NCBI GenBank assembly: GCA_032821775.1
Contig: JAVLRN010000019.1
Span: forward strand, 124,001-188,000
Direction of reading: 5' to 3'
Origin: Sanguinoderma infundibulare
Taxonomy: Eukaryota; Basidiomycota; Agaricomycetes; Polyporales; Polyporaceae
DNA: 64,000 nucleotides
The position numbers and the translations under genes are program-made. Positions 44,880-59,019 of this stretch are shown here, in pieces. The number at the start of each line of letters is the position of its first letter. Position 1 is the stretch's first letter. The notes under the pieces are model-generated. The model was given only the letters and a program-made list of their open reading frames with translations, had not been told where the DNA came from and made no database searches.

Positions 44880-46300
44880 CGTCGTCATGCTGCGTATCGC
44901 TCAGGATATCCCCGCAGACTCGAATCGTTTCTTGTAGACGTCTCTTTGCATATCTTGACCGCTAATCATACCATAGTACCCGCAGACAGTTTACTGTGTC
45001 CATTTTGTCTCCTACCGATATTCAGATGTTGCGGACGACATCAGATATCAATCACAGGAACCTTGCATGTCCGCAACATCGCGTTATGGCCTCACTCATG
45101 CGACGACGGCTTCGAGTTGCTCTGCACAAGGTGTATGTATACCGGGCGTATTAGCTTTAGAATCCACGGAGAAGATCGAGGTTCCGAGAGGACGTCAGGG
45201 ATGTGGACGTCATCTGCTCGTCCGGCGATGGCTTCACATTGCAATGTGCTTCTCCGCAGCAGCCACCGTGAAGTTATGAACCCTGAGTTTGGCGAGGACA
45301 CGGCGGCGATTCTCTGCGTGCTTGAATCGCGCGCAGTTTGCCGCACAAAATTTATTTGATGATATGGTTGCCATTGGGCATGCGAAATGTCCAGGGTCGC
45401 AGAGGCGACGGCCGCCGATTTCGCGTACGTGTTATAGCGCATGAAGTCCTGAGCTCCGTTCACCGCCGTGCATCATGTTCCCAGTCGTGCGGCCCAGTGC
45501 TCGGCCGCCACTCTGACGAGTATGCTTCCTCTTCCCCCAATATACACAGCCGAGACGACCCTTGATTTGATAGAAACCCAGCCGGCGCAAACGTCGATGC
45601 TCCAAGAGCCTCGACAAAGTCCTTGTCTGGCCCGCTCGAGTGCATGCAAAATATATCAGTGGATAGGGAACAATCAATGTATTGGAATGGGGGTGGCGAC
45701 GGATAGACATGTACATGTGTAATATTACCGCTCGATGGCATCTCGCTTCGCGCCTCCCTGCGGATTCTGTTTGGAAAACATACCGCCACACGCGGACGAC
45801 CGCTGCGCACATTGAATGACCCAGGGCCCAATCGCGATTTTTGAGTGCGAGATGGCGCCATTGGTTTACTCTGAATGGGAGATGCATTGCTCGTGGCCCT
45901 GAGGAACTGTTGAGCTCGCGAGATGGAGTCGCCCCCTCAGAATTTTCTCTCAAAGTCGCTCTGATATGCGACAGTTAGCTTGTATGTACAAATCCCTTGG
46001 GGAGTGGCTGGAACGTACCTCCGCTGTGGTAGGACTTAAGGTGTGCTGTATAGCGATGGCGAGAGACAAAGGCCGAAGGCTGTCCAAGCTGCGACCGAGG
46101 GCAGCGACTGGTTGGATACTAGCCTCAGATGCCGTCGTCCTGCCTCGATGCGGAGTTCAATCGCCGGGTGCCTAGACGCGTGGATGGTTAGCCGACCTCG
46201 AAACCGCGTAGGGAGCAAGGGAATCAGAAAAGAAATTAGCATTTTCAACGCAGAGATTGTATTGCAAGCCACGATTCAGCCCGACCGCCGCTCTCTCCGT
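44880..46300. other. No recognisable gene
   Basis: Several mid-length open frames occur on both strands but none shows a domain, a splice-consistent structure or a paralogue in the window. Confidence 0.35.
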
Positions 46301-46329
46301 CCACCCGCACCCCAAACACGCTGGACGAA

Positions 46330-46445
46330 CGGCGTGCGAATGACGTCGCGCAGTACGTCAACCGGGTAGGGAGGTAGGTGAGAAGAGAGGGGTTCGCGAC
46401 CATCGGAGAAAGCGGGCGCATGCGGGACGCGGTCGCGTCGATTTT
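46330..46445 (-). pseudogene. COG8 internal fragment
   Basis: The minus strand reads MRPLSPMVANPSLLTYLP then TRLTYCATSFAR. Conserved COG8 has a LTQLTYCATSFARVG-like block directly after a LPLVADPxLL segment. The copy at 0.7 kb ends at that VADPTLL segment, so this piece picks up where the other stops. It is only about 35 residues and the following text is unrelated. Confidence 0.45.
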
Positions 46446-49400
46446 CCGAGCTCCAGGCGAGCGCAAAGAGATACCGTCCGGGCGCGCACGGATTGCGGGG
46501 CGGCAGGAAGTATTTAAAGGAGGCTGGAGGTTGCAGGAGCCCCCATTCCCGTCCCCGTCCATCCGCCACCACCCGCTTGTCTTCACACTCCCGTCGTGTC
46601 CGTCCGCCTCGAACGATCTCCGTGCTGTCCGTCCGCCGCCTCCCGCTCACCTTCGCCCGCTCGTTGTGCCCGTCCCCCTCAACGTCTGGCGGTCTGCGGT
46701 GTGTCCGTCACGGACGGTCGTGGAAAGGAGGTACGTCGCCGCTCGGTTGCTGAATGGGAGATTTTGATGTTGACTGTGTTTGTGGTTGTAGAGGGACGTC
46801 CGTTGGCATGAGGGAAGAAGACTCTGTGGGCGGCGTGAGAGGGCGATTCGGGTGATGCGCACATATGGTTATCTTGATTAGATAAGATCAGATACGAACG
46901 ATAGGGAGATGTTGCATGTGGCGATAAGCTGAGGCTCACCTCGTTCGTCACTACCATGGCTGCGGCCTGAGCGAGTGCATACTCTACAGCGCCTGCTACC
47001 GAGTGTCTGTACCCTCAGTCCACCTCTTCCCCGGCGCGTGGCCTGCTCATCTGCCAACCTCGGTCTTTGACAAATGAAAACTGGCTTCGCGATCCGGTGT
47101 GCCTGGCCGTCACTGATGCAACCGTTTGTCGGTGAGTTCTGTGAACAACTGAAGATTGTTTGGCAGATGAAACCGGTCTCGATACAGCCGCAGGCGGGCC
47201 TGCCCAATCCAACGTCCACTGTGGCCGCCGTATTCGCGGCGCATCAGCAACGAGTCCCTTCATGTCGCGCGGACGAGCGACAGACTTGCCTTGCCATCGC
47301 CTTCTCTACATAAGGCCCACTTCTATCCTCCGATCTGCGGTGGCTTGCCCTAGTAGCGTTCCGCGCAAGACGTTTGGCCGGACGGTGGAAGCTGGCTGGA
47401 GGAAGCAGACGGTGCGTCGGGGACGGTGCTTCTCACCATGTCAGCTGCACCATGCATGCTGGGCACGAAGCTCCACCCCCGGACCACGATTAGTCTTGCC
47501 CATCAGCACCGCACGGGCTCGGCCGGGCGCGCGCTCGGGTCGTCCGTGTCCACCCTCTCCACCCAACTTACAGGCGGTCGTCCACCTTCCTCTCCCCTTC
47601 TCATCACCGCATCGCACCCATCCATCTTCTCCGTCATCGATTCCTGTCCTTCGCCTTTCAATCCCAATAATAAGCTCTTGCACATCCCTCCCCACGCTCT
47701 GACATGAACAGTGCCAATTGGCAATTCGCTGGCAGAATCCCTGCGTCGGCGGGCGTTGCTGTGGCTCCGCCCCAAGTATCTATCGCGCAGGCGGCACGGG
47801 GCTCCCCACGACCATGTGGGGCTTGGACCGGAGTTTCCTCTTCCGAACAACAATGTTAATAGGATCCTTGGAACGGTGACGTGCAGGGTGCCTGTGCGTA
47901 AGGCTTCGTACGTACCCATGGCGTTAAATACTGCGCGCGCGCGCGCGTCCGAGTCGACGGGCGGGAAGGCGCTGCTTACTCGAGACAAGAGCACTGGGCG
48001 GAGCGCATCCAGGGTCCGGGAGCTATATGCGGCCGTCTCTGGCCGCCTGCTTGTGGTCGTTTCAGCTTTCATTTGCCGGGCGACTGGATGGCTAGCCGTG
48101 GCTAAGTTAGCAGACTTCTGTGGCGGGCGCGCCGCACGGCAGCCTACCACGGATCGCGCGCTGAGAGTCGCGCTGTGCATCAGACGTTCAAGCACTGAAT
48201 TTCGCGCGTGGTTGTCGTGTGGGGAATGCATGTGCTCGGCATGCGCGGCGTACGCAGGTTGGCCACCGCTCAAGTAATTGCGCTGGCACTGTGTGCATGT
48301 GGTTCGCTCAGGGTTCGCCAGGCGCGCACACCCTTCGATACCTGTGCGGGTAAGCGTACATCCTATCTTACACAGAACGAACGGATGGGATGAACTGAAT
48401 CTCAATCTCTTGTGATTCTACCAGGTTCCCGACTTCCAAGACCTCGTCTACTTATCTGCTGTCGACCTTCTTCATGCACGCTCTCGCTCGGCGTCGTGTG
48501 TGCGGGGTGGGAGGGCCGCTTCTGATTCGGATTCAGATGGTGCGAGCCTCAGCGAGTCTCGAGCGTCCCATGCTCCTTCCGCTTTGGTGTCTACGTTTCC
48601 CTCGTGCGGTGGAGGCGAAGGTTCGCGAGGAATCTCCTATTGGCGAAGGGGAGGCGTCTGGGGCCTGGGCATTATGGCATCCCGAGGGCATGTGAATGCC
48701 GTGCGTTTTGAGTTGGAGATTGGACGTCCTTCCTGAGATCGTACTCGTGGGCAATGCTGCCTGTACATACAAAGAAGGCTCTGGAGAACGGGAACGGAAG
48801 AACCACAGAACCAAGAACCAAGGACAGCGGTGCGTAGTCGAGGACCAGGACCGCAGCGAGCGAGCTGAGCTGACTGGCCGGCTAACTCTCAGGATATGGA
48901 AGCAATGTGCAGCTCGGCTCACCTTGGAGAGTGGACTGCGTCCTTCGACCTGCCCGCGAGCTCTGTAGCAGCAGCGCGTCGTTCCCGCTCATGTAGGAGT
49001 AGGAGGGACAACACTGGCATTCGTGGGAAGGCGAACATGAACATCCTCGCCGCATCCTGTCAAAAGGGGAGATGGCCGCACTCGCGACGTCGACGTCAAG
49101 ACAGGGAGAACTTCAAACTGTCTCTGTTTCATTGGCTTCTCGCTCGGGCAGAGTTGAGTTACGCCAAGCCGGCCTCCGTTCCCCGCGCGCGACGATTCAC
49201 GAACCTGCCCCGTGCGAGGGGGAGTCTCATGCCGGGAATGGCGACGCCGGCGGGCTCCCAGGCGCATTGTTAATGGCAATGAAGCTGCCAGGGCGCACCC
49301 TGCGCGTAACGTACCTCCTGGACAGCCACATAACACCCCGTGCGTATAGCTCAATAGACATTGCTCTCAGTGCATCAGGGGATGACATCAGGAATCACAG

Positions 49401-50072
49401 AAGCCTCTCGTCCCATCGTCCGTCTCTGTGATGCGGACCATCAGCCTCAAGACAAGTGCTCAGGGTATGGCCTATAGGTGCGCGCGCCGTGATGCTGGGC
49501 TCTGTTTCTTAGCTTTTGCTCCACGACTCTCCGCGGGAGGCAGGGCTGGCCGCGGGCGCGATGTGACACGCACCGCGTATGATGACGTCGATTATGCTCA
49601 GATGCGCACCACCAAGAGATCCCGAGTGTCTGTGATGGGGGCAATGAGCTCAAGCTCACCTCGTCGTCAATGGGCGTCGCTGCGGCTGGGCATCAGGAAG
49701 CAGGATTCGACTTCGAGCCGGGGGAGTACTCTGCGGCGGCTTTGGGTCGCGTCCGCCTGTCCACGCTCGTCCGTCCTTGAGCGACGGAGCGTTACGAGGC
49801 GTCCGCGGTTCTTGGTATCATCGCCCGCGTTGAATGGAGGCCGTTTAGGTTGGGGGGAGCATCGCTCGCTCGTGCGCCGTTCATTCCGGAGGATCGCATC
49901 AGCGAGCCCGGGGACAAGGCATCCACCTCTGAATAGCAATCCCGCTAGCACGGGCAGCCGCAGGAATGCCACCTGAGTCCAGGACCCGAGCGCGACTGTA
50001 ACTGTACCCGTGCCTTCCGAACGGGACGCCAGCTTCTGGGTCCGCGTACGTGCGGTGAGGTCGGACACGGTT

Positions 50073-50104
50073 CTGGTCCTGGTCCTGGTCCTGGTCCTGG
50101 TCCT
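50073..50104. repeat. (CTGGTC)n microsatellite, expanded in unit 2 only
   Basis: About five consecutive CTGGTC hexamers. The matching place in unit 1 (about 28,733-28,745) has only about two, followed by CTAGCTTAGC. Confidence 0.9.
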
Positions 50105-52940
50105 TGGCGGTAGGTACGGACATGCGTACGCTACTGTACGGACTGCTACCCAAACGCAGGGGCGACCCGATGACGGCGATGACGCGCCTCTAGGTAGCCA
50201 TTGTGCGTTGATCATCCGCGCCTCGGGTCCAGGATCGAGCACTAGTTCGTAGTCGAACGTAACGTCCGAGTCCGATGGCGGATCGGACGAAGGCTGGCTT
50301 CGCCCGCCCGCGCACGATTGGCTACGGTGCATCGGTTGTTTGCCGGGGTCCGATAGTGCGGGGGAGGGATCGCCGGCTATAGCGTCGCGCGTATGTAAGT
50401 GCCCCCCCCCCCCGAGAGGCCGCTGGAGAGTGCACTAGTGCACTAGCGCGAATGCGAAGCCTAAGGATCCGACGCGTCTCTGGTCGGACGGTCGCCCCAA
50501 GCGGTATCATGCACTATGCAGCTGCCCAGCCGCGCAAGCTGAGAAGGGCAGGGTGCAGGGCTCGCTGCTCGTGCATTAGACGCGGTGTTCTGCGCAGAAC
50601 GACGGAGTACGTACTTAGGGTACCTATCGCTCGCCTCGCGCGACGGACGCCGGTCCCTTTCAACTGTGTCCCTGGGCCTGGCGTACGACATACAGTGCCG
50701 CTTGAGCTTGACTTACCAAGCATGCAGCGTCGCGAGCAAACCGGGCCGCTCCCCTGCTCGCGTGAGGTCCGAGTCCGAATGCAACTGGGGGTTTCAGGAA
50801 GCAAACGCACCGCGCGCAGTAGCTCAAGCTCAAGCTCACGAGCCCGGGAGCTGGGCGCGACAACGGAGAGGGACCGATGCGCCGCGAGTACTTACTTGCT
50901 GGATGCGGATGACGGCGTGCATGCTCGCGAGTCGCTGCTGCCCCTTAGCCTTGTTCGGGGCGTACCATGCCACCGGCATCTTGATAGGTCGGCGCGTCGG
51001 CTCCCGACGGGGCGTCGTGCACATGCACCGTGCGCGGGCGGGGGAGCTTGCGTGCGTGCGTGCGTGCAGTTCGAGAAGGGTTCAGATTCACAGAGTTGTG
51101 CCGATCGAAGCGTAGGAGGGGGAGCGATTTCGTCGGGCGGTGGCCGACGCGGACGGGTGGGCGAAGACTCGGACTGTCAATATTAATATCGCGGCCAGTG
51201 CGGTTGTTGGGGGTTACGTACGCGTACGCCGTGCGCGTCCGCGAATTTGACCAGGTGAGCGCGATAGAGATTGTCGTTCCGCGACCGCTGGGTATAAGCT
51301 GACTGCGCATGGGTGCCATAGAACGATTCCAGGGTGCGGCAACCAATAATCTCATGGCAAGGCAGGGTCGAATGGGACGACAGCGGAATTGAGAAGCGTT
51401 CGGCGTGGGAGGGCGCACTCACATCGTCTGAATCGTGTTCGATGTCGAATTCGGTGCTCGCTTCTTTTGGGCATAGCACGCCGGTGGCTTTTGTATGTCG
51501 ACTACAGCCGGGCGGGTTCGCAGGCTCAGGCTGACCTGTCGTTTGAACTGTATAGGACCGAGGGTTGGGAGAAAGGTGGGGCGGGTTGACTCTCATCCCA
51601 GAGATGTTGCCATGGAAATTCGTCAATGCGGCGGGTGTACGTACGTATGGTATGTACATACGTGTTGAAGGGACAGTCGATTGTTCCAGTTCGATTGGCG
51701 CCCCAGGGCCGGGCAACCCACGTTTGTTTCTGGCGCGGTGCAAGAAGCATTCAAGAGAAGGAGAAGGCCGGTCCCGGGGCGGGCGTTGGAAATTCGACAG
51801 GTTCAGATTGAACAGACGAATTCGGAGTCAATGCGTGCCTGGGACTCGGACTCGGATGGGATGTTCCGCCTGTGGATGTAAAGATGTGAGATGGAGTGAG
51901 TTATGAGCGAGAGAGATAGAGGTGGCGAACGGGATCTGGGAAGAGACATTTTGGAAAGGCTGGTGAGAACGCGTTGGAGAGACAAGCATGTGCATATGCG
52001 GATGCGGAATGGAGAAAGGCGTCCGGGGTGAGATGGGGCCGGGTCTGGTCGCTGTCGCAGCAGAAGAGGGCGCCGGAGGGAGAACGGAGGAGGTGGGCGA
52101 AGACAATATGACCGAATGGGAGGGCTGGGCTGGACCCTGACGTGGACGGGTACGTACTGCGAATAACATCATAGGGCGGCGCGAGAGAAGGCAAAGGACG
52201 CTCGCGGGGGAAATAAATGCGGGATGGGCACCTGGAATTCGAACGGACATTGGACGCGCTGGCGAGGCGAGCGGCGAGGGCCGCATGTCGGCCGGACGTA
52301 TTTACTATTTCTTGGACTTGACCGTGGCCGGTGATGGTGTTCTGCGTAGAAGGACGCTATCGGCCATGGAGTGTTCGATGGACGGGCGTGGACGGAGGCT
52401 GTTCGGGCACAGCAGACTGGGAACAATGGCCAAAGGACGGGGCGATCGAGGAGCAGAGCGAGGGCGATGAGATTCCGGCGGGGACGACGGTGCTGGGGCC
52501 CGCTGGCGATGAGTGGATCGGCGGCGGGCGAGTGCTGGGGGAAGAGATGGGAGAGCTGTGCAGAGGTTGGCAAAGGCAGCGGCAGATTCGATTCTGATCT
52601 GGGGGCTGGCGAGGCTGGCAGGGACAGCCGGCAAGGGCAGCCACTCGCGCCGGATCAGAGCCCGCTCCGCCGCGTCCGGCTCGCTGGGTGGGGCGTTTGG
52701 CGTGGGCGACCGCACTTGATTCACTTTCCGTACTTGACATCCATCGCACCCAGTCCTTGGCCGCCCTCTGCTTGCGCGACCGCCACACGCTCCCTCTCTT
52801 CCTACTCTCTCCCAGAACGCCCTCGCACCTTGCTCTTCTCCCTGGCGCCCGCCTGCCACATACCGCTCTCCTCCATCGCCATTCCTTCCTCTCACCCTCC
52901 CTCATCTTGCCCCTCCTCGTCTCCGCCGCTCCGCCAGACG

Positions 52941-55722
52941 ATGCGCACCGCGTCCAACCGCTCCGCCGGCCGCTCCCAGCCCGATCCTCGCATTCCTCGC
53001 GCGATGCCCGATCACGATCCCTTCGCAGACCTCCTCCGCCCGCCTCCCGACGAAACTCCAGAGCAGCGCCAAGCCCGCCTCGACAGGGAGGAGGAGGCCC
53101 GCAAGCGCAGCGAGAACATCGACCGCATGCTCCGGCACGACGACAAGAGCCGCCGCAGGAAAAAGACCGTCAAGGTCCTCCTCCTCGGCCAGAGCGAGAG
53201 CGGCAAGAGCACCACCCTCAAGCGTGAGTCCCTCCCCCTCCCGCGCCCCCGTCTTTCTTATGTCTCCGGCTTGGGGTTCTGTCCGTGCGTTTGCCCCGCG
53301 AGAGTCCCGTCTGTTATATTCTCCATCGCGCGGTACGTCCGCATACAAGGACACCGTGGGGCGCTGTACAAGGTTCACTGGGATGGCCGAATCTCCAGGC
53401 ACTCAGGCTGAGCGCAGGTACGACACGTCGACGGGTCCGTTACGAGACTTGCTGTGTCGCCTTGGGACATGTCACAGACACAGCCAGAGACTCTGATCGC
53501 GAGCTCCTCTTCTCTGACATGAGATCGCCCCCTCCCTCCAAGCGCCCAAAGACGATCGACCGTACTCCCTGCCACGGCCACCGTCTGCCGAATTTTATGG
53601 TCCCCGGTCGTTTCTCTGACCGGCCTCGCCTATGAGGTTTACGCCAAGTCCCAAGGATCGTCTGTGGCCTTTGTCGACATCACCTGTGAACAGTGGTTTA
53701 TCTGTCCTCGTTCTCTCTTTCTGTTTGCGGATACCAGAGTACTTTCATGCCCTCACCTCCGCCCTACCATCTCAAGCCGCGTTTGTGATGGACCGCATGT
53801 TGCTCACCGTTCTCTTGTCGGACAGAGTTCCAGCTGCTGCACACACCTGCCGCGTTCCACAAGGAACGAATAGCGTGGCGGCTCGTTATCTACCTTAACC
53901 TCGTCCGCTCCATCCGCCGGTGAGTCCCCTGAGTGGACGCTGACCCGTGCTGGTCCATGCTGATCGTCTTCCCGTAAAATGTTGCAGTATCCTCGAGGCT
54001 ATCGCCCCGGAAGACAACAATGCCCTCGACGAGGACGACTACTTCGGGGACAGCACCGAGACCGCATCGATTATCATCTCGGGCGCCGATCGCCCGTCCT
54101 CGTTCGCGAACCAGCAGCCCAACTACGAGTCGTACCGCCGCCGCCTCGCGCCGCTCATGGACCTCGAACAGCGCCTCATCGGCGTCCTCTCCGACCCGGA
54201 GGAGAGCGACAGGGAGGCGACCCACCTTCCAGGGAGCTACCCGCACGGGCACGGACACGCTCACGCGTCCTCGTCGCCATCGCTCATGACCCCCTCGACA
54301 TCCACTTCGTCCGGGTCGACGACGACGTCCTTCTCGACCTTCGCCCACTCCCACTCCCACTCCCATTCCCTGTCTCACGCCCACTCTTCCACTCACCTGT
54401 CCGAGCGCCCGCCTCCGATTGCCATCCCTACAGCATCTGCGGCCGGTCCCTCGCGTCCGCACCCAGGACAAGGGCAGACGTCGCCCCGCTCCCCAACGTC
54501 CGCCGCGGCCTCACAGCCGACGCACGAGCTCGCGCTCCGGACAGGCTCCAAGTGGCGGGAGAGGTTCGCGCTGGGCAAGATCCAGAGCGGGAGCCCGAAG
54601 AGCGCGCACTCGGGCGAGCTCGAGGGCTGGTGGGAGGACCCGACGGACCCGGTGCACATCCTGAACAGGTGTGCGCCGGCGATGACGGAGCTGTGGCGGG
54701 ACGGCAAGGTGCGGCAGCGGCTGGCGGGCAAGGGGATCAGGTTGGAGGAGAGCAGCGGATTGTGAGTATGCGTGCTTTGAGCTTTCTTCTTTTTGGGAGA
54801 GAGCTAACGGATGAACGTTTTTTGCGGGTGCAGCTACTTGGACGAGATCGATCGGATAACGGCCAAGATGTACTTCCCGACCGATGGTGAGTCATACTTT
54901 TTATTCGCGCATATAGCCATGGTCTTATACTGTCGGCGGGCTTAAAAGACGATGTGCTGAAGGCGCGGCTGAAGACGACGGGGGTCGTGGAGCACAAGTT
55001 CACGCTGGCGAAGGACACCGAGTTCCGCGGCGTCCAGTGGGTGATATACGACGTCGGCGGCGCGCGAAATCAGCGGCAGGCCTGGGCGCCATACTTTGAT
55101 GACGGTGAGTAGGGTGTCGAGGGCGGACTAGTGCTCAGAGAAGCTGACGATGGACCCGACAGTCAACGCCATTATTTTTCTCGCACCCATCAGCGTGTTC
55201 GATCAGCAGCTGGCGGAGGTGGGTGCCTGTTAGGAACCGGAACCGCAACACGGCGGCTGACTGTCGGTTTTTTTTTCGATCCAGGACCCGAAAGTGAACC
55301 GAATGGAGGACTCGTTCATGCTGTGGAAGTCGGTGATCGAGAGCAGGCTGCTGGCGCACGTGAACATTGTGCTGTTCCTGAACAAGTGCGACCTGCTGAG
55401 GAAGAAGCTCGAGAGCGGCGTGCGGCTGAGCCGCTACATGCCGTCGTACAACCGGCCGAACGACTACGACACTGTATCACAATGTACGTCCTGTGCTCCT
55501 TTCGGACCAGACGGACACAGGCACTGACGTGAGTTTCGCTATACAGACTTCCGGAGCCGCTTTGGCGCGATGCACCAGCAGCTGTCGCCGGTCGAGAGAC
55601 TTGTGCAGGGGCGTGGGGGTCGCGTATGTTCGGACGGAGCGCGCGCGCATGTATCTGTGGTTACGGACGCGTATCTATGCAATTCGCACGCTGAGAATGA
55701 CCGGGACGAGTGCTTGAGATAG
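52941..55722 (+). CDS. Divergent heterotrimeric G-protein alpha subunit, copy 2
   Basis: Exons 52941-53223, 53826-53919, 53988-54761, 54834-54886, 54949-55104, 55163-55218, 55285-55483 and 55547-55722 give 596 residues with the same intron phases as copy 1. P-loop, switch I Arg, the Gln-to-Ala change in DVGGAR, NKCD and the aberrant C-terminus are all shared. Differences cluster in exon 3: Ile/Ser to Gly and Asn/Thr changes around the His/Ser-rich insertion, and one extra codon near PHPGQGQ. The neighbouring introns 3-6 also differ, while exons 1, 2, 7 and the 3' flank look nearly identical. Clean frame and splice sites are kept in both, which argues that the protein is or was recently under selection. 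Confidence 0.85.
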
Positions 55723-55864
55723 GGAATGGATTTGTGAACAGCCCGGACGGAATGGACTTGTGAACAGTCCGGTAGGGGATGGTTTTGTGAACAGTCCGGA
55801 CGGGCGAGGGAATGGGTTTGTGAACAGTCCGGTAGGGGATGGTTTTGCGAACCATCCGGACAGG
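55722..55864. repeat. Minisatellite after the G-alpha stop, copy 2
   Basis: Appears identical in unit number to the array at 34,328-34,470, although tandem repeats usually change quickly. This points to very recent duplication, gene conversion or an assembly artefact. Confidence 0.85.
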
Positions 55865-56773
55865 TGAGCAAATTTTGAACAATACGGACAGTCCGCGCGC
55901 GAGAGGAGGGAGAGGAGAGCGGGAGAGCCCACGCGACCCCACTCGAAACTACAGCTATCTATGTACAGACACGTTCACTCGCGACGGGAGGACTCGACTC
56001 AGGAGGAGGGAGAGGAGAGCGGGGAGAATACCGCGGGGATAACGCTACCTACGTACAGTCTGCGCGGGGGAGGGAAACAGAAACTCGTAGTTTTGCTGCA
56101 ACTCTACTACAGTGGTACATCACATAGAACCCAGCTCTCGGCGCGATCGTACACGACAGCAGAGACACACGCCCGTACCGCGCGATCCATGTCTCGTAAA
56201 AATGCAAGCAGTTTGTGATCGCCTTCACGGGCTTGAAGTCGTCCATGTTGTGCACGAACACCTGCCAGCAACGCGTCCGCATTCAACATCCGTCCATCCG
56301 GCCATCACACAAAGGGCAACATGAAGGAAGAGAAAAGGACGCACAGTGGTCTTCACAACCTGTCCCAGCTCCCCCGGCCGGACACGGACGAACTGGGAGA
56401 ACCCCGGTCAGTGGGCCCGAGACGTCGAACGTAGTTGTCAGCCGGATACAGCACCGACCGGCTGTTACGAAGCTTGAACATCCAGGGGGATTCGAGATCC
56501 ATGTTGGTGAGATTGGCAAGCGCGCCACGCCCGCAAATCGAGTCCCGCCTGTGGACGTCAAATTGAGAACGACTTCGAGGTAATACCGTGCTCGGAGAGT
56601 ACGCACCGTGCAAATGAGAACATCGATCCGGACGCCCGCCTCGAGACCGCCTTGCGAAGGTCGTCGTTCGGGTGCCGCGTCTCCGTCCGGATATCTGTCG
56701 ACGTCCGGCAGCATACTCCCATGGTCGTAGAGCATTGACACCCCGGACGATAGAGGAGTACGGCAAGAACTCA

Positions 56774-57411
56774 CCGACATCTTGTCCGCGATCTCGGGGT
56801 TGACGTACACGACGATGTCGTCCTTGACCGGGCTGTGCGGCATCCCACGTCCGTGTGAACGTGAGCTCAAATCCGAATCCGGAATGAACCATACCGTATG
56901 CTCACCGAGTACCAAGTCCGCGCGCGATGATCTTCAAGTGGCCGAAGGGGCTGAGGTCGGGATAATACGTCGAACGACCAGTCCGCCATCTTGACACGCC
57001 AGACGGACGATGAACTCAGTCACCCAGTGGAACCCCTTGCCTACGCCGCCATTTCGACATCGCCCGCGCCATCAGTGTCCGGTACCATGCATCGACAGAA
57101 ACGCACGGAAAGAACTCACCTGAGAGTTTATGTTCGAAGGAACCATCAGGCCCGGATATGTATGGGGCGCGGGCAGCCGTGTCGGCAAAGATGAAGGTGT
57201 GAAATGCGGACACTCTCCCCGTTCCCGAGAATGACGGCCGACATCCTGAGACGTCGCTGCAACGCAGGTAGAGCAGGTGGATGCAAAGGAGAGCACGTCG
57301 GAGACATCGGTGAGGCAATTGCAGGCCAAACGGCCATAAGGTGCGAACGTGAGCGTAAGTCCGGAATGAACCATTCGGAGGGTTGCTCACCGAGCGCGCG
57401 GTAATCTTCAA
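56774..57411 (-). pseudogene. F-box-like gene relic, copy 2
   Basis: Copy of 35,380-36,017 at offset 21,394 with the same frame breaks, so the damage predates the duplication. Confidence 0.45.
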
Positions 57412-57878
57412 GTGGTCGAGAGGGCTGAGGTCGGAATGACGTGCCGTCGGACAGCCTTCAAGTCATCCTGCTGTCAGAACGTTAAAAGGCAATCAGTGGC
57501 GCGTACGCGTCGAAGAAAACAAACAGGACTCACAGAGGCTCCGCCTGGGGTTCGCTCAGCGTCGATTCCGGACGCCACACAGAGCTCTGCAGTCCCGCGC
57601 GACCGGGGATCCATCAGTGTGAGGATGCAGAAAGTCGACGTGCTTACCGGACGGACGTACGAGCGAATTGCACGCGCCGAGAAGCGACTCGGACGCGAAC
57701 GTCGCAGACGTAGCTTGTATGGAGGGGACTACGACGAAGGAGAGCATGGATCACATGGAAGACAGGGAGGTTTGGGGAGAGAGGGGAGGGGAAAGTCGCT
57801 GGGGGCCAGCAAGACGACTTTGAAACGGCGACGGCGTTACCTTGAGCAAAAGCTGATGTGTAAGCACTGCGAGCAATA

Positions 57879-58692
57879 TTAGATGCTTACCGCTATCCCT
57901 GCGGTTAAAGTCATTTGACGGCGCGGTATCTCCGCGTCGTGAGGTGGTTTGAAATGCCCGATCGTCGTGAATCTGAAGATATCCGAAACGCGCGTCCCGA
58001 AATGGTTTCTTCCGCATTGGAACGCGAACGAATGCATCAAGCGGAAGCTCGCTCTAGACGAGCGGCTATGTGGGAGCAGGCACCGCAGGTGCTGGTGTTG
58101 GAGACGGGTGGCGGGCGGCGGAGGATTGGGCGTGGCCACCCGCACCGGCGACGCGGCCGCACTCTCTGGGACAGGCGTCGTCCCAGGTTTCGCGGGCAGT
58201 GAGGGGTGAAGGGGGACAGCAGCAGTGGGTGGCGGGTGCGCTCTTGGAGGTGGCAGAGGATCTTGCGATCCCGAGATAGACAATAGCGAACGCCGCCGCG
58301 GTGCTTGCGCCGTCCTTGCGCGCGCGGCCTTCGTGCGAGCTGCTGCGACGCGTTCCGCCTGCTTCGTGAGCTGCTTCTTCCGCATGTCGATGCGCGCATC
58401 TTCCTGTTTGATATTTTTGACAAAGCCTTTGACGTCCTCGGGCCTGCGAAAATAAGGACCGTGGTTGCAATACCGCGGCGAATGGATACGCACTAGAACG
58501 GGTGCTGTGGATGCCACAATCCCGGTACCCCATCTCCGGAAACTCCGTCAACGGCGCGCTTCCGTACCGGTACGGCCACGGCTCCTGATCCACCCTCATC
58601 TTTTCTCGCACGCCCTCCGTCGCTTCCTCCAACCCGACCTCCCTCTTCTCCCCATCAACCTCGACATGCTGTTCCTGTGCACGCGTGAACAA
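57879..58692 (-). CDS. Hypothetical protein with a basic helical segment, copy 2
   Basis: Same sequence as 36,485-37,298 at offset 21,394, with the same splice model and the same uncertainty. Confidence 0.3.
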
Positions 58693-58775
58693 AAGGCGAT
58701 GTTTAAGGATGGGAATATCAGGTACGTACGGCCGCCATCCTTAAATCCAATTGATGTCGCAAAGTCGTTTGAAAT

Positions 58776-58820
58776 GGATACACGCGAGATTCTGAATACT
58801 CGCGAATCTCGCGTGTATCC
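58776..58820. repeat. Perfect 16-bp hairpin, copy 2
   Basis: Identical to 37,382-37,426. Confidence 0.85.
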
Positions 58821-59019
58821 AGGCACTTTCTTCTACGTTAGACTGCGGATAAAATTAGTCTATGTGTCACCAAGCTTGTGTGCGCCGCGGAGAACGTTAA
58901 ATCGGACTCGAATGGCCGATTCCAATCGCGGTCACCGCCAAGAAGACAGGACTCGCTGGCGCCGCAGCTCTAGCCCGTCAACTCCAAGCGGCGCGTGAGG
59001 TCGGTAGAAACATCGAGTT

